Of a DNA stretch of 64,000 bases, positions 23,500 through 32,994 are shown piece after piece. The DNA is from CAZIVP01 sp964542915 (lineage in GTDB: Bacteria; Calditrichota; Calditrichia; Calditrichales; Calditrichaceae). The first letter of the stretch is position 1. Each line of letters opens with the position of its first letter. The notes below the pieces were generated by a model. The model searched no databases. It worked only from the letters and a program-made list of their open reading frames with translations, and was not told where the DNA came from. Made by a program: the position numbers and the translations under genes. The stretch lies in NCBI GenBank assembly GCA_964542915.1, contig CAZIVP010000009.1, forward strand, positions 62,001-126,000, read 5' to 3'.

Positions 23500-25257
23500 A
23501 TGCATTTTGAGCGATTGCGTACAGGTTTAAACGGCGTAATTAATATCACATTTGCCATAATCAGTTTACTGGCGCTCGCCAGTTTGGTTGCTCAGTATGG
23601 CTTTTATATACCCCAATCCTGGAAACAGTGGTTAAATCGCCTTGATTTAATAATCGTGTTCTATTTTGTCATTCAATTGATTCTAAAAGTAATTCTGGCA
23701 CATCATCGCTTAGGGTATTTAAGAAAACATTGGTTCGAATCCCTGCTGGCGGTATTGATTCTCTCACATATGGCCGTAGTGGTAAAATCGCTCGGTATCG
23801 ATTTGATTAAGGAGTATTTTTTCAATCTGGATGTGGCGGCGGTAACGAAACTAACCGTTGTCATCGCACAGGTTTTTATCATTACAAGTATTATCAGCGC
23901 CAGCCTGCGCTTGAATCGCCGGATTGCCTATTTAAAGTTTCACCCTGCCCAAACGATGTTATTCAGTTTTTTAATTGTCATCATTGCCGGTATGTTTCTT
24001 TTAAAGCTGCCTAAAGCCGTTATGCCCGGTAATGATCTGAGCTGGCTGGAGGCGTTGTTTACTTCAACCAGCGCCACCTGTGTAACAGGTCTCATTGTCG
24101 TCGATACCGGTTCCCATTTCTCCCTCATGGGTCGTTTGATTATTCTGGGGCTTTTCCAGATTGGAGGGCTGGGCATCATGACGCTTTCGAGTTTTTTAGC
24201 CATGTTTTTTGGGCGCGGGATTGCCATTAAAGAGCGCGTGCTCTTACAGGAAATGTTGAACATTGACCGCCTTGGCATCATTAAGCATACGTTACGAAAT
24301 ATCGTTCTACTCACATTCTTTTTCGAGGCGGCGGGCGCGCTCATTCTTTATTTTCATATGGACGGAAGCGGTTGGGGCATCGGCGAGCGTCTGCTGCAGG
24401 CCGTATTCCATTCGGTTTCGGCGTTCTGTAATGCCGGGTTTTCATTGAATGCGGATTCCATAATGGGATTTGCTTCAAATTATTGGGTGGTATTCACTAT
24501 TGCCTTTCTGATCATTATTGGCGGTCTCGGATTTTTGGTATTGATTGAATTGGGCGGGGGTCGGTTACTGAATAAGAAAAAAAGCAATGTGCACAAACTA
24601 TGGTCTCTGCAAACCCGGCTGATCATCATCGTATCACTCATTCTTTGGATCGGCGGAACGCTTATGTTGTTTATCCTGGAGCCTTTTGAAGGCTCGGTTT
24701 TCCAGCGTTTTGTCCAGGCTTTCTTCTCTTCGGTAACGGCGCGCACGGCCGGCTTTACTACGATTGATTTTGGATTGATCGGCGTCCCTTCGGCTTTGCT
24801 GATAATCGTTCTCATGTTTATCGGCGCATCGCCGGGTTCAACGGCGGGCGGCATTAAAACCACAACCATCGGCGTCCTCAGCGCCAGTGTGTTCTCCATC
24901 ATAAGAGGCCGCTTCCGTATTGAAATGTTCAAAAAAACCATCTCACCGATCCTTCTAAACCGCGCCATGGTGCTTTTTGCATTTTCGATTATGGTGATAT
25001 GCACCGCCGTATTCATTCTCGCCATAAGCGAACAGGCGTCCTTACTGGATATTTTGTTCGAAACGGTTTCCGCTTTCGGAACAGTGGGTCTATCACGCGG
25101 CCTGACGCCCCATTTAAGTCCGATAGGAAAAACGGTTATCATTATTGTGATGTTTATAGGCAGGGTAGGGGCGTTAACGCTCGCTTTCGCCGTTACCGCT
25201 CCGAGTGGGCAGGCCCGGGTGGAATATCCGACGGAAAAGAGTATCATGATCGGATAG
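23500..25257 (+). CDS. trkH: TrkH/KtrB-type potassium uptake protein with N-terminal extension
   Basis: A 585-residue membrane protein that forms the K+-translocating subunit of a Trk/Ktr system. Residues 150-580 are the four-repeat TrkH core with selectivity-filter segments TSATCVTGL, SAFCNAGFS, VTARTAGFT and SAFGTVGLS, and the gating/loop segment ASPGSTAGGIKTTT. The first 145 residues are an additional hydrophobic domain of about four helices, absent from short KtrB proteins. The cognate TrkA/KtrA-type regulator is encoded at 28012-28692, separated by an opposite-strand protease gene. Confidence 0.93.
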   Translation: MHFERLRTGLNGVINITFAIISLLALASLVAQYGFYIPQSWKQWLNRLDLIIVFYFVIQLILKVILAHHRLGYLRKHWFESLLAVLILSHMAVVVKSLGIDLIKEYFFNLDVAAVTKLTVVIAQVFIITSIISASLRLNRRIAYLKFHPAQTMLFSFLIVIIAGMFLLKLPKAVMPGNDLSWLEALFTSTSATCVTGLIVVDTGSHFSLMGRLIILGLFQIGGLGIMTLSSFLAMFFGRGIAIKERVLLQEMLNIDRLGIIKHTLRNIVLLTFFFEAAGALILYFHMDGSGWGIGERLLQAVFHSVSAFCNAGFSLNADSIMGFASNYWVVFTIAFLIIIGGLGFLVLIELGGGRLLNKKKSNVHKLWSLQTRLIIIVSLILWIGGTLMLFILEPFEGSVFQRFVQAFFSSVTARTAGFTTIDFGLIGVPSALLIIVLMFIGASPGSTAGGIKTTTIGVLSASVFSIIRGRFRIEMFKKTISPILLNRAMVLFAFSIMVICTAVFILAISEQASLLDILFETVSAFGTVGLSRGLTPHLSPIGKTVIIIVMFIGRVGALTLAFAVTAPSGQARVEYPTEKSIMIG

Positions 25258-25408
25258 ATATCTAAATAAAAGTCAGCGTCATACCATTATTTTCGTGTTT
25301 GTTTCTTATAATCTATCTGATACTTTCGACTTTAGGATAAAATTTGTATTCGGGTCGTTGCTTTATTCTTCTATTTAACGAGAGCCCCCCAATATTACCT
25401 TAAATTGG

Positions 25409-27743
25409 TTATTTTAGTAGGATCAGTTTTTGGGAGCGCTTGTACTCGGCGCTTTTCAATACCAGATAATACGTACCCGACGGCAGCAAAGCTCCATCAT
25501 CTGTTTTACCATGCCATGTCAATGCGTGCACGCCGGATGAAAGTTCACCCGAATAGAGCGAACGTATCTTCTTCCCGGAACTATTATAAATGGCTGCCCG
25601 CACGACCACCCGATCGCCGGCCGATTCGGGAATGTTCAATACGACACGGGTGGAAGCATTAAAGGGATTGGGATAGTTGTCGGTCAGATAAAAGGTATGC
25701 CAATGATCGAGTACGGTTTTGTTTAATGGATTCGATGCATCCGGTTTGGCGGAAACGGGACCGTGCATGGTGGTATGACCGTTAATATCGACATCCTCTA
25801 ATTTATACCAATAGGTTCGACCGTTGAGCGTCGTCAAATCATGATAGTGATATTGTTTACCGGAGCTGGAATTTCCTAATCCCTGTAAATTTTTATCACT
25901 CAGATAGGAGGCGATTTTTTCGTAAGTACCCGACCGTTGCTGGCTGCGATAAATATTGAAACCGAGGTTATCGATCTCCGATTGCGTTTCCCACCGAAGG
26001 TAACACAAACCGTTGCCCGCTTTAACATTAAACGAATTGAGCTGAACAGGCAGGGACTGGTCTGAATAAAACGCACCGCTCATTAGAAGCGAGAATGCCT
26101 GTGAGCCGCCGGATAGGGAATTTTTATGGCTGACTTCGATGGTGTAATCTCCGGAAACGGGCGTCTCGAGATAGACCTGTTCTACATTATCGCGAATATT
26201 ATCGCCTGTTGTGGCCGTTTCAGCAGGATTATTAGGATCAGCGGGATCCATTTTCCATGGATAATAAGTAGTACCGTCTTGTATAACGCGCAAATCGAGA
26301 TCGTTTACCAGCATAATATCCGGAGGATCCAAACTGGCCGGCGGCGGCGTTCCGGGTGGATCGGTCCAGCAAATGGTAACGCGTAACGGCTGCGTTCCGT
26401 CTGAATTAACGCTAATTGAGTACGTGCCGCCGTCATTCAGGGTGCGTTCCTGCAACGTGTGATTGTCCTGGCTGGACCCACACATCTGAGATAAGCTCGG
26501 CGGCTCTTTGCGTGTTGAGCAAGCCCCAGCCGTGTCTGTAATCGGGGCCGTCCGCGGAGCCTGCTTCATCGGCGGTATGGATAGCAAGACCTTTCATTGT
26601 AGCAGCGCGTATATTGGCGCCACCGCTTAAGCCGGCGTAATGTTGCTGTAACAGCGCCAGCGAACCGCATACATTGGGTGCAGACATGGACGTCCCACTG
26701 CTCGAGTAGTAATCGGTATCGGAACCGGAGCCTGTGGAATATAAACCGTCGCCATTGCCGACCAAGTCCGGTTTGATACGGCCGTCGTCCGTCGGTCCCC
26801 AGCTGCTGAAGTTGGTCATGTCGACATCCGACGGCTGTGTGTAACCGCCCGGTATATCTTGCACGGCGCCCACCGTTAAAATATTTTTGGCCGTTCCCTG
26901 GGGCGGCAGGCAATCATAACCGTCGCTGCCGCCGTCCACTTCATGCCCGTTTGAATTAGAGCCTTCGCCGCGATCGTTGCCGGCTGATTTGACAATCAGG
27001 TAGTAAGGGGCGTTAAAGGCGATATCGTCCCACTCCTGCGCGTCGCTGTTATAAAATCCGAATTTGTAATCTTCTTCATCACTGATATTCGTATCCCCAT
27101 ACCACCAGATGAGATACCATCCACAAATAGTCCCATAAGAATGGTTTGATAATAGTAAACCATCGGAGGCGGCGGAGGACATTTCGGAAGCGTCGTTGTC
27201 ATAGTCATAGGCATCCACGGAAGCAACGTTGGCCATGCCATGGGCGTCGCCGTCGATGCCGGTTGCGATCAGGGTTCCGGCCACGTGGGTTGAATGATCT
27301 ATTTGCGTGGTAGAACCATCCTTATCGGTCACCCGACCACTGAGCTCCTGATGAGTGGCGCGCACATCGTCTCCGTCCCATTCGCCGATGATGATGCCGC
27401 TGCCATCGAGGTTCAGGCCGGCAGCGCCGCCGGACCAGACCTCATCGGTGGAAACGCTTTCGGCGGCGATTAAATTATTGGTAATATAATAAATGGGCCG
27501 GTTATTGTGGGTAAGACGCTGTATGGAAATGACCGCGCCGTTGTCGAGATGTTCACGAACCGGCATGTCGTTTTGCAAGGCCCATTGTACCGCCGCGGCG
27601 TGCTCTTTTTCGTATTGCTCGTTAAAGCGCTCCGCCATCTCTTTTAACGTTTGAATATTGGTGGCGTCCCGCCAGTCTGTTTGTGCCGTCAATGCATTAC
27701 ACAATACATGTAGGGACAGAATAACAAAGTATATATTTTTCAT
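25409..27743 (-). pseudogene. S8 (subtilisin-like) secreted protease with T9SS sorting domain, frameshifted
   Basis: Two overlapping frames encode parts of one protein of about 775 residues. The N-terminal part, read from 27743, has a signal peptide and the catalytic triad: Asp in IIIGEWDGDD, His in DHSTHVAGTL, Ser in SSGTSMSAPNVCG. It runs out of frame after QRAAELISD and stops at 26433. The rest continues from GSSQDNHTLQERTLNDGG in the next frame, through a P-domain-like region, to a C-terminal Por/T9SS type A sorting domain (LTDNYPNPFNASTRV, ending KLILLK). The shift falls in GATGTGTGGGTC (26475-26486); removing one T restores DVGSSQDN. ATG 27743 is preferred to GTG 27749. It is either a genuine pseudogene or a one-base assembly error. 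It lies between trkH and trkA on the opposite strand. Confidence 0.87.
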
Positions 27744-28011
27744 TTTCACATCTCACTTTTTTTAGAAAAAACGGTTAGGTCATTGGATATCCCGTTATGA
27801 CCATCTGAATATTAACAATGGCCTATTGTTAATATAAATATTAAATACCGTTTCAAACTTGTTGACGATCAAATATAAACCCATATTTTTTGTATAAAAG
27901 AGGTTCTGGCGTCTGGATTCATAGCATATATTCATTCAGATTTGTAAATGTTATTCGAATCTCGTTACCTTCAAATTAAATAACCGAGAAAACCATTTTT
28001 AAGGAGATGCT

Positions 28012-28692
28012 GTGGATAAATATCTCATAGTCGGCCTTGGCGTATTTGGCCGGGAATTGGCTCTGGATTTGATCGAAAAGGGAGCAGAAGTCATTGCTGT
28101 CGACAAAAACATGGAATTGGTAGAGGATATTCAGGAAATGGTAACCTATGCCATTAAGTTGGACGCCACGGATGAGAAGGCCCTTGGCAGCATCGGTGTT
28201 GATGACATCGATGTGGCCGTTGTTTGTATCGGGGAGCATTTCGAATCCAATTTGTTGGCGGCGGTCAACTTGAAACAGCACGGCGCTCAAAAAGTCATCG
28301 CACGGGCCGCGAATGTAGTTCACAAGAAAATTCTTCAGGCAGTGGGCGTGGATATGGTGATCGCGCCCGATATCGAAGCAGCGGAACGCCTCTCGTATCG
28401 CCTGTTTCATAAAGGTTTGCTGGATATTACGTTTATGGGCGGTGAGATGGTCAGCGTTAAAATGAAGACGCCAAAATCGTTTGTCGGTAAGACACTGGCT
28501 GAGATTGCGTTGCGGAGGGAGTATGGCGTTAATCTGATCGCCGTCCACTCGCCCGAAAAACCGGAGGACGAAAAAGACCAATCCATGGAAGTCAACGATA
28601 ATCCGCACGGCGATACGGAGATTAAAGAGGGCGATGTATTGGTGATAGTCGGTAAAAAGAAAGATTTGGTGCGTTTGACTAAAAAAGATTAA
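28012..28692 (+). CDS. trkA: TrkA/KtrA-type potassium uptake regulator
   Basis: A 226-residue cytoplasmic protein with an RCK_N nucleotide-binding domain (about 1-130; YLIVGLGVFGRELALDL, then VIAVDKN and VAVVCIGE, VIARAAN) and an RCK_C domain (about 140-225, MKTPKSFVGKTLAEIALRRE, GDVLVIVGKKKDL). It gates the TrkH/KtrB channel in response to NAD(H)/ATP. The start is GTG at 28012, placed six bases after AAGGAG. The partner trkH lies 2.75 kb upstream beyond the antisense protease gene. Confidence 0.93.
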   Translation: MDKYLIVGLGVFGRELALDLIEKGAEVIAVDKNMELVEDIQEMVTYAIKLDATDEKALGSIGVDDIDVAVVCIGEHFESNLLAAVNLKQHGAQKVIARAANVVHKKILQAVGVDMVIAPDIEAAERLSYRLFHKGLLDITFMGGEMVSVKMKTPKSFVGKTLAEIALRREYGVNLIAVHSPEKPEDEKDQSMEVNDNPHGDTEIKEGDVLVIVGKKKDLVRLTKKD

Positions 28693-28745
28693 AGGTCATA
28701 AAAACTGCATTGCGGCCTTCTATTTAACCTTAATACCTTAAGCTC

Positions 28746-28770
28746 TCCCGAATGGGCGGGATTGTTTTTT
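28746..28770 (+). terminator. Probable terminator after trkA
   Basis: A short GC stem TCCCG (28746-28750) pairing with CGGGA (28757-28761), a six-base loop, then TTGTTTTTT. The stem is short but the T-run is good. Confidence 0.55.
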
Positions 28771-29019
28771 GGGGAAGAAATTTGAGTTAAACGAAACCTC
28801 ACCCTCAGCCTCTCCCTACGCGTAGGGTGGTGGAAGGGGAGGCATGGATTATTTAAACAAAAAAACGATTCCGGTTTATCCGGGTTAGGCGTACTCCGAC
28901 TTGTGTAACGGCTTTTTGATGTGTACAAAAGGGTTATTGCTTTAATTTAGGATTGCTATTAAATTAAAAGTTTGAACAATTAAATATTACAGAATTTAAA
29001 TTTATTAAGGAGACGCGTT
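28771..29019. repeat. Intergenic region with palindromic repeat-like hairpin
   Basis: The remainder of the 327-base gap after trkA. It contains CCTCACCCTCAGCCTCTCCC followed by the perfect palindrome CCCTACGCGTAGGG (28814-28827). CCTCTCC (28809-28815) could also pair with GGGGAGG (28836-28842) outside it. The CTCACCCT-CTCTCCC type of hairpin is a common form of dispersed intergenic repeat in other bacteria; no second copy was found in this window. The downstream part is AT-rich promoter sequence for the lipoprotein gene. Confidence 0.5.
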
Positions 29020-29412
29020 ATGCGGTCGCTTCGTATTGTAATGATTGCACTTACAGGTTTCATTTTCCTATTTGCCTGCTCTTCCAAAAAATCGGAAGCC
29101 GAATATTATCAAGCAGCGACGGAAGCATACTCCAACAAAGAGTATAAAACTTCGATTGAACAATTTAAAAATATTGTTAACCAATATCCCCAGGGAAAAC
29201 GCACCGCTGAAGCTTATTTCATGTTAGGATTTATTAATGCCAACGATCTGAAAAACTTTGAAGAAGCTGAAAAATATTACAAAACCTTTATAGATAAATA
29301 TCCCGATCACGATTTGACGGATGATGCGGAATTTGAGTTGAAAACCCTCGGCAAAGATGAAAACGAATTGCCTTTTTTCCACGAATTGGCCAGCGACTCG
29401 CTCAATGATTAA
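29020..29412 (+). CDS. TPR lipoprotein (BamD/YbgF-like)
   Basis: A 130-residue lipoprotein with signal MRSLRIVMIALTGFIFLFAC (lipobox cysteine 20), then about three TPR-like helices: YYQAATEAYSNKEYKTSIEQ, GKRTAEAYFMLGFINANDL, EEAEKYYKTFIDKYPDH. The TPR type resembles BamD/YbgF outer-membrane assembly or cell-envelope coordination proteins, though it is shorter. SD AAGGAG is five bases from the ATG. It is the first gene in a long cluster of envelope genes on this strand, but a 414-base gap separates it from the next. Confidence 0.85.
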   Translation: MRSLRIVMIALTGFIFLFACSSKKSEAEYYQAATEAYSNKEYKTSIEQFKNIVNQYPQGKRTAEAYFMLGFINANDLKNFEEAEKYYKTFIDKYPDHDLTDDAEFELKTLGKDENELPFFHELASDSLND

Positions 29413-29826
29413 TTCATTCAAAGGTTACCAACCGGCCATTGTAGTGTTGCACTGCAATCATTTATAAATGGTCGGCTTATAAGAAAAGAGCGGGTGGCCA
29501 TGACGTTCCTGGAGAAGGAGAGTCTATTTTTAAGGCGCTCAGGCACAAGTGATAACGCTCGGATGATACGGCCAGGGAAAAAAATGAGCAAGACATGCTG
29601 TCCAGACGATTGATGGATTGCATTCATCAAACAAATCATCGATGTGTTAATACGTGGAGGGCGATCGATTTGTATTCGAGGTATCCCGGTGGATCGAAAA
29701 GAGCATTTGAAGTGGACGGTTTGGCAAATTGATCCACAAAAAAATCAACGACTGTTGAAACTTTTTTGGTTCATTAAAGTAAACCCTTTTTTTAAAAATT
29801 GAACAGAGTCTACGCTACGGACTGAG
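29413..29826. other. Intergenic region without recognised gene
   Basis: 414 bases between the TPR lipoprotein and the Bat cluster. No convincing gene or terminator was found. An AT-rich promoter-like stretch lies near 29755-29800, including TTGAAACTT at 29755-29763, similar to the -35-like element of the ECF promoter at 20262, but without a matching -10. Confidence 0.4.
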
Positions 29827-30771
29827 ATGAATCGTATTATGGTTAGAACGGTTACCATCTGGCTCTTGTTACTGATAGCGATTCCCATAAGGAGCACAGA
29901 GGCTGACAGCCTTAAAACGGATATTCAATTACGAACCCGTCTTGAAAGAAATAATGTGCCGCTCAACAGGGAGGTGGTTTATCATGTTGAGCTTTCCTGG
30001 AGGGGCCAGCTCAGCCGATACCATATTTCTAATATTACCGAACCCGTCGTTTCCAATTTAAAATTGAGAGGAAGCGGCTCTTCCAACCGTTTTTATACGG
30101 ACAAAGAAGGAAATCCCCGTTCCGTCAAGCGAATCACTTATTATTTTACGCCGCTTGCCATAGGCATGGCCTATATCGACGGCATAACGATTCAATACGA
30201 AGATCAATTAACCAACCAGAAAGAATCCCTGCAGGCCCAACGGATTGGCGTAAAAATTGTCGATGCGGTTCCCGAAGCCGACAGCACAAGCGACTACGTT
30301 AAACGTTTCCTTTTAGGCTTGATCGCCCTTTTTATTCTCATTGTAATTTTCTTTGTTTTCCGCTATTTCCGAGTACGCCGTCAAGAGCAAAAAGACGAGC
30401 AGGCAATGCCCACGCTTGAAGATAAATATTTGCAAAAGTTGCGAACGGATCTCGATTTAAACAGGGATGACTCGGGAGAGGCGCTTGCAAAATTAACGCG
30501 GAATTTTAACCATTACCTCCGGGATCGGTTCGAACTCCCGCCGGGCGCCTCTTCGTTTGATGAGATCGGCCGGGTATGTCGTCAACAAGGACTCCCGGAT
30601 GATCTTTTACAAAAGCTCGAAAAACTTTACCAGCGTGCTGAACTCAGTAAATTTGCCGGAGAAGCGATTAGTGCAAGTGAAAACCAATTGTATTTTGATA
30701 CCATTGAATTGGTCTTGAAACATTTCAATAATCAAGATCAGTCCGCATCAACCTCCCCGCCGGACGGTTGA
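29827..30771 (+). CDS. Half-size BatD-like envelope protein (first of two)
   Basis: A 314-residue protein with a signal sequence (TIWLLLLIAIPIRST), an exported beta-rich domain (about 25-155: LRTRLERNNVPLNREVVYHVEL, RITYYFTPLAIGMAYI), one membrane helix at about 160-182 (FLLGLIALFILIVIFFVFRYF), and a helical cytoplasmic domain (about 195-300) like that of BatD or DUF4381 proteins. It probably acts with the MoxR and VWA proteins downstream. It begins the Bat cluster, with MoxR 68 bases after its stop. The same architecture recurs at 33911-34978 and, longer, in BatD at 42914-44746. Confidence 0.75.
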   Translation: MNRIMVRTVTIWLLLLIAIPIRSTEADSLKTDIQLRTRLERNNVPLNREVVYHVELSWRGQLSRYHISNITEPVVSNLKLRGSGSSNRFYTDKEGNPRSVKRITYYFTPLAIGMAYIDGITIQYEDQLTNQKESLQAQRIGVKIVDAVPEADSTSDYVKRFLLGLIALFILIVIFFVFRYFRVRRQEQKDEQAMPTLEDKYLQKLRTDLDLNRDDSGEALAKLTRNFNHYLRDRFELPPGASSFDEIGRVCRQQGLPDDLLQKLEKLYQRAELSKFAGEAISASENQLYFDTIELVLKHFNNQDQSASTSPPDG

Positions 30772-30839
30772 TGGACTTCCTGTTAATTCCGGATTATAAG
30801 AAATGACATGCGATGGTTCACTGTTGAGAGGAGGCCTGA

Positions 30840-31829
30840 ATGAATCCTGATATTAAAGCGATTAACGAAAAGATTGAAAAGGAGAGCGCCTTTATTGATA
30901 ATATTCTGGCGGAAGTGGGTAAGGTGATTGTCGGCCAGCAATACATGATTGAGCGTTTACTGATCGGCTTGCTTTCCGACGGCCATATTCTACTGGAAGG
31001 CGTTCCCGGCTTGGCCAAAACGCTAACCGTCAGTACTTTATCTAAAGCGATTAAAACCAAATTCCAGCGCATTCAATTTACGCCTGACCTTTTACCGGCC
31101 GATTTGCTGGGTACGTTGATATACAATCAAAAAGAGGCCGAATTTACAACCAAAAAAGGCCCTATCTTCAGTAACATGATCCTGGCGGATGAGATCAACC
31201 GCTCGCCCGCCAAAGTGCAAAGCGCGCTTTTGGAAGCCATGCAGGAGCGCCAGGTTACCATCGGCGAAAACACTTTTAAACTGGACGATCCCTTTCTGGT
31301 ATTGGCGACGCAAAACCCGATCGAGCAGGAAGGCACCTATCCTTTGCCCGAAGCACAGGTAGACCGCTTCATGCTGAAATTGCAAATCGGATATCCCAGC
31401 AAAGAAGAAGAATTACAAATAATCCGGCGGCAAACCAGAGAGGAGCCGCACCGAACGGAAGCCGTTATCGATCCCAAAGATATTGTAAAAGCCAGGGAAG
31501 TGGTTAAGGAAGTTTACGTTGATGAAAAGATCGAACAATACATCATTGATATTGTGTTTGCAACACGTCGGACCCAGGAGTACGGCCTTGAAGAGTTGAA
31601 TGGTCTGATTAACTACGGTGCAAGCCCCAGGGCTTCCATCTATTTGACTAAAGCAGCCAAGGCGCATGCTTTTCTTAACCGCCGTGGTTATGTGACGCCC
31701 GAAGATGTGCGCTCCATCGGCATGGATGTTATGCGCCATCGCGTCATTTTATCTTATGAAGCCGAGGCCGAGGAATTAACGACCGAAGATGTGATCCGAA
31801 AAGTACTCAATCGGGTTGAAGTACCTTAA
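30840..31829 (+). CDS. MoxR-family AAA+ ATPase
   Basis: A 329-residue AAA+ ATPase of the MoxR subgroup: Walker A GVPGLAKT, Walker B LADEINRSPAKVQSALLEAM, sensor region ATQNPIEQEGTYPLPEAQ, and the arginine-bearing EAQVDRFMLK. MoxR proteins act as chaperone-like remodelers of VWA-domain proteins; the DUF58 protein follows, and BatA and BatB lie downstream. SD GGAGG is six bases before the ATG (30840). It shares the operon with the BatD-like gene before it. Confidence 0.95.
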   Translation: MNPDIKAINEKIEKESAFIDNILAEVGKVIVGQQYMIERLLIGLLSDGHILLEGVPGLAKTLTVSTLSKAIKTKFQRIQFTPDLLPADLLGTLIYNQKEAEFTTKKGPIFSNMILADEINRSPAKVQSALLEAMQERQVTIGENTFKLDDPFLVLATQNPIEQEGTYPLPEAQVDRFMLKLQIGYPSKEEELQIIRRQTREEPHRTEAVIDPKDIVKAREVVKEVYVDEKIEQYIIDIVFATRRTQEYGLEELNGLINYGASPRASIYLTKAAKAHAFLNRRGYVTPEDVRSIGMDVMRHRVILSYEAEAEELTTEDVIRKVLNRVEVP

Positions 31830-31886
31830 TGTGTTAAACGATCGCAATTTGTGAAGCAACCATCAGGCTCGGCGCTTATGTTTACG

Positions 31887-31927
31887 AACGAACGTTCGTT
31901 GAATCCGTTGCCCCGGAAACGGGGCAA
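31887..31927 (+). promoter_or_regulatory. Two dyads between moxR and the DUF58 gene
   Basis: A perfect 14-bp palindrome AACGAACGTTCGTT (31887-31900) of TetR-operator style is followed by an 8-bp stem with a GAAA tetraloop (TTGCCCCG at 31908-31915, CGGGGCAA at 31920-31927). They occupy the 150-base gap inside the operon. An internal promoter/operator or an mRNA processing site is possible. Confidence 0.4.
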
Positions 31928-31979
31928 GCCGCGCGTGATTTGTGATCCGGTAAACGATTCATTAAATCGATAATATGCT

Positions 31980-32981
31980 ATGATTTATATTGTTTTAGCG
32001 GCGCTCATCGGGTTAATTACCATCACGGTAATCTATGCCATTTACCGTCAGCGTTTGCAGCGGATGGCACAACAGCCGGTGCAACCGGATGAGGAGAAAC
32101 GCATTCCGCGTGAACTGCTCAAAAAGGTGAAGCAAATCGAGATATCCACGCGTAACGTGGTGGACGAGGTGTTTTCCGGTGAATACCACTCCGTGTTCAA
32201 GGGCCGCGGCATGGAGTTCTCCGAAGTGCGCGAGTACCAACTGGGCGATGACGTTCGTAACATCGACTGGAACGTGACCGCCCGCAGCGGGCATCCCTAT
32301 GTTAAAATTTTTGAAGAAGAACGCGAGCTGACGGTTGTTTTAATGGTGGATGTCAGCTCCAGCGGAAATTTCGGAACCACCCATCAGCTTAAGCGCGAAA
32401 TTGCGGCCGAGCTATCCGCCGTTCTGGCCTTTTCGGCCATTAAAAATAACGACAAAGTCGGGCTGCTCATCTTTTCCGATAAAATTGAAAAATTTATACC
32501 GCCGCGCAAAGGTAAACAACATGTGCTGCGGGTCATTCGTGAAATTCTGTTCTATAAACCGCAGGAGGCCAAAACGGACCTCAGCGTGGCGCTGGAGTAT
32601 TTAAGTCGTCTCCTGAAACGCAAAAGTACGGTCTTTTTAATATCCGATTTTTTAACAGAGCAATATGAAAAGGCCTTGCAGATGGCGAATAAAAAACATG
32701 ATATCATCGCCGTCAGCATAACCGATCCACGGGAGATAACGTTGCCTGATGCGGGTATGGTTGAGCTGGAAGACGCCGAAACAGGCGAGACCCTTCTGGT
32801 GGATACCGGCAACGCACAGATTCGCAGCGAATTCTATGAACAAAGCGGCGGCAGGCAGCGGGAGTTGAGCGGCTTTTTCAAGTCGATCGGGGTGGATCAT
32901 ATCAACATCCGAACCGATCGTTCTTATGTGGATCCCATAAATAAATTCTTCAAAATGCGGGCAAAACGTCTGGCAGTATAA
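31980..32981 (+). CDS. DUF58 domain protein (VWA-like, MoxR partner)
   Basis: A 333-residue protein. The N-terminal membrane helix (IVLAALIGLITITVIYAIY) is followed by the DUF58 signature (GRGMEFSEVREYQLGDDVRNIDWNVTAR, split between residues about 70 and 100) and a VWA-like domain (VLMVDVSSSGNFG, SAIKNNDKVGLLIFS). It is the usual partner of MoxR and probably its remodeling target. The start at 31980 has no clear ribosome binding site. The gene follows moxR after 150 bases that contain two dyads. Confidence 0.93.
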   Translation: MIYIVLAALIGLITITVIYAIYRQRLQRMAQQPVQPDEEKRIPRELLKKVKQIEISTRNVVDEVFSGEYHSVFKGRGMEFSEVREYQLGDDVRNIDWNVTARSGHPYVKIFEEERELTVVLMVDVSSSGNFGTTHQLKREIAAELSAVLAFSAIKNNDKVGLLIFSDKIEKFIPPRKGKQHVLRVIREILFYKPQEAKTDLSVALEYLSRLLKRKSTVFLISDFLTEQYEKALQMANKKHDIIAVSITDPREITLPDAGMVELEDAETGETLLVDTGNAQIRSEFYEQSGGRQRELSGFFKSIGVDHINIRTDRSYVDPINKFFKMRAKRLAV

Positions 32982-32994
32982 TGAAGCAAACGGG

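Noticed and set aside
23732..23742. GGTTCGAATCC, which looks like a tRNA T-loop
   Set aside because: It lies inside the trkH coding frame (HWFESLL), and no acceptor or anticodon arms can be drawn around it.
24480..25247. Long minus-strand open frame opposite trkH
   Set aside because: Its composition (Pro/Arg/Met-rich, no motif) and exact antisense position show it is a shadow of trkH.
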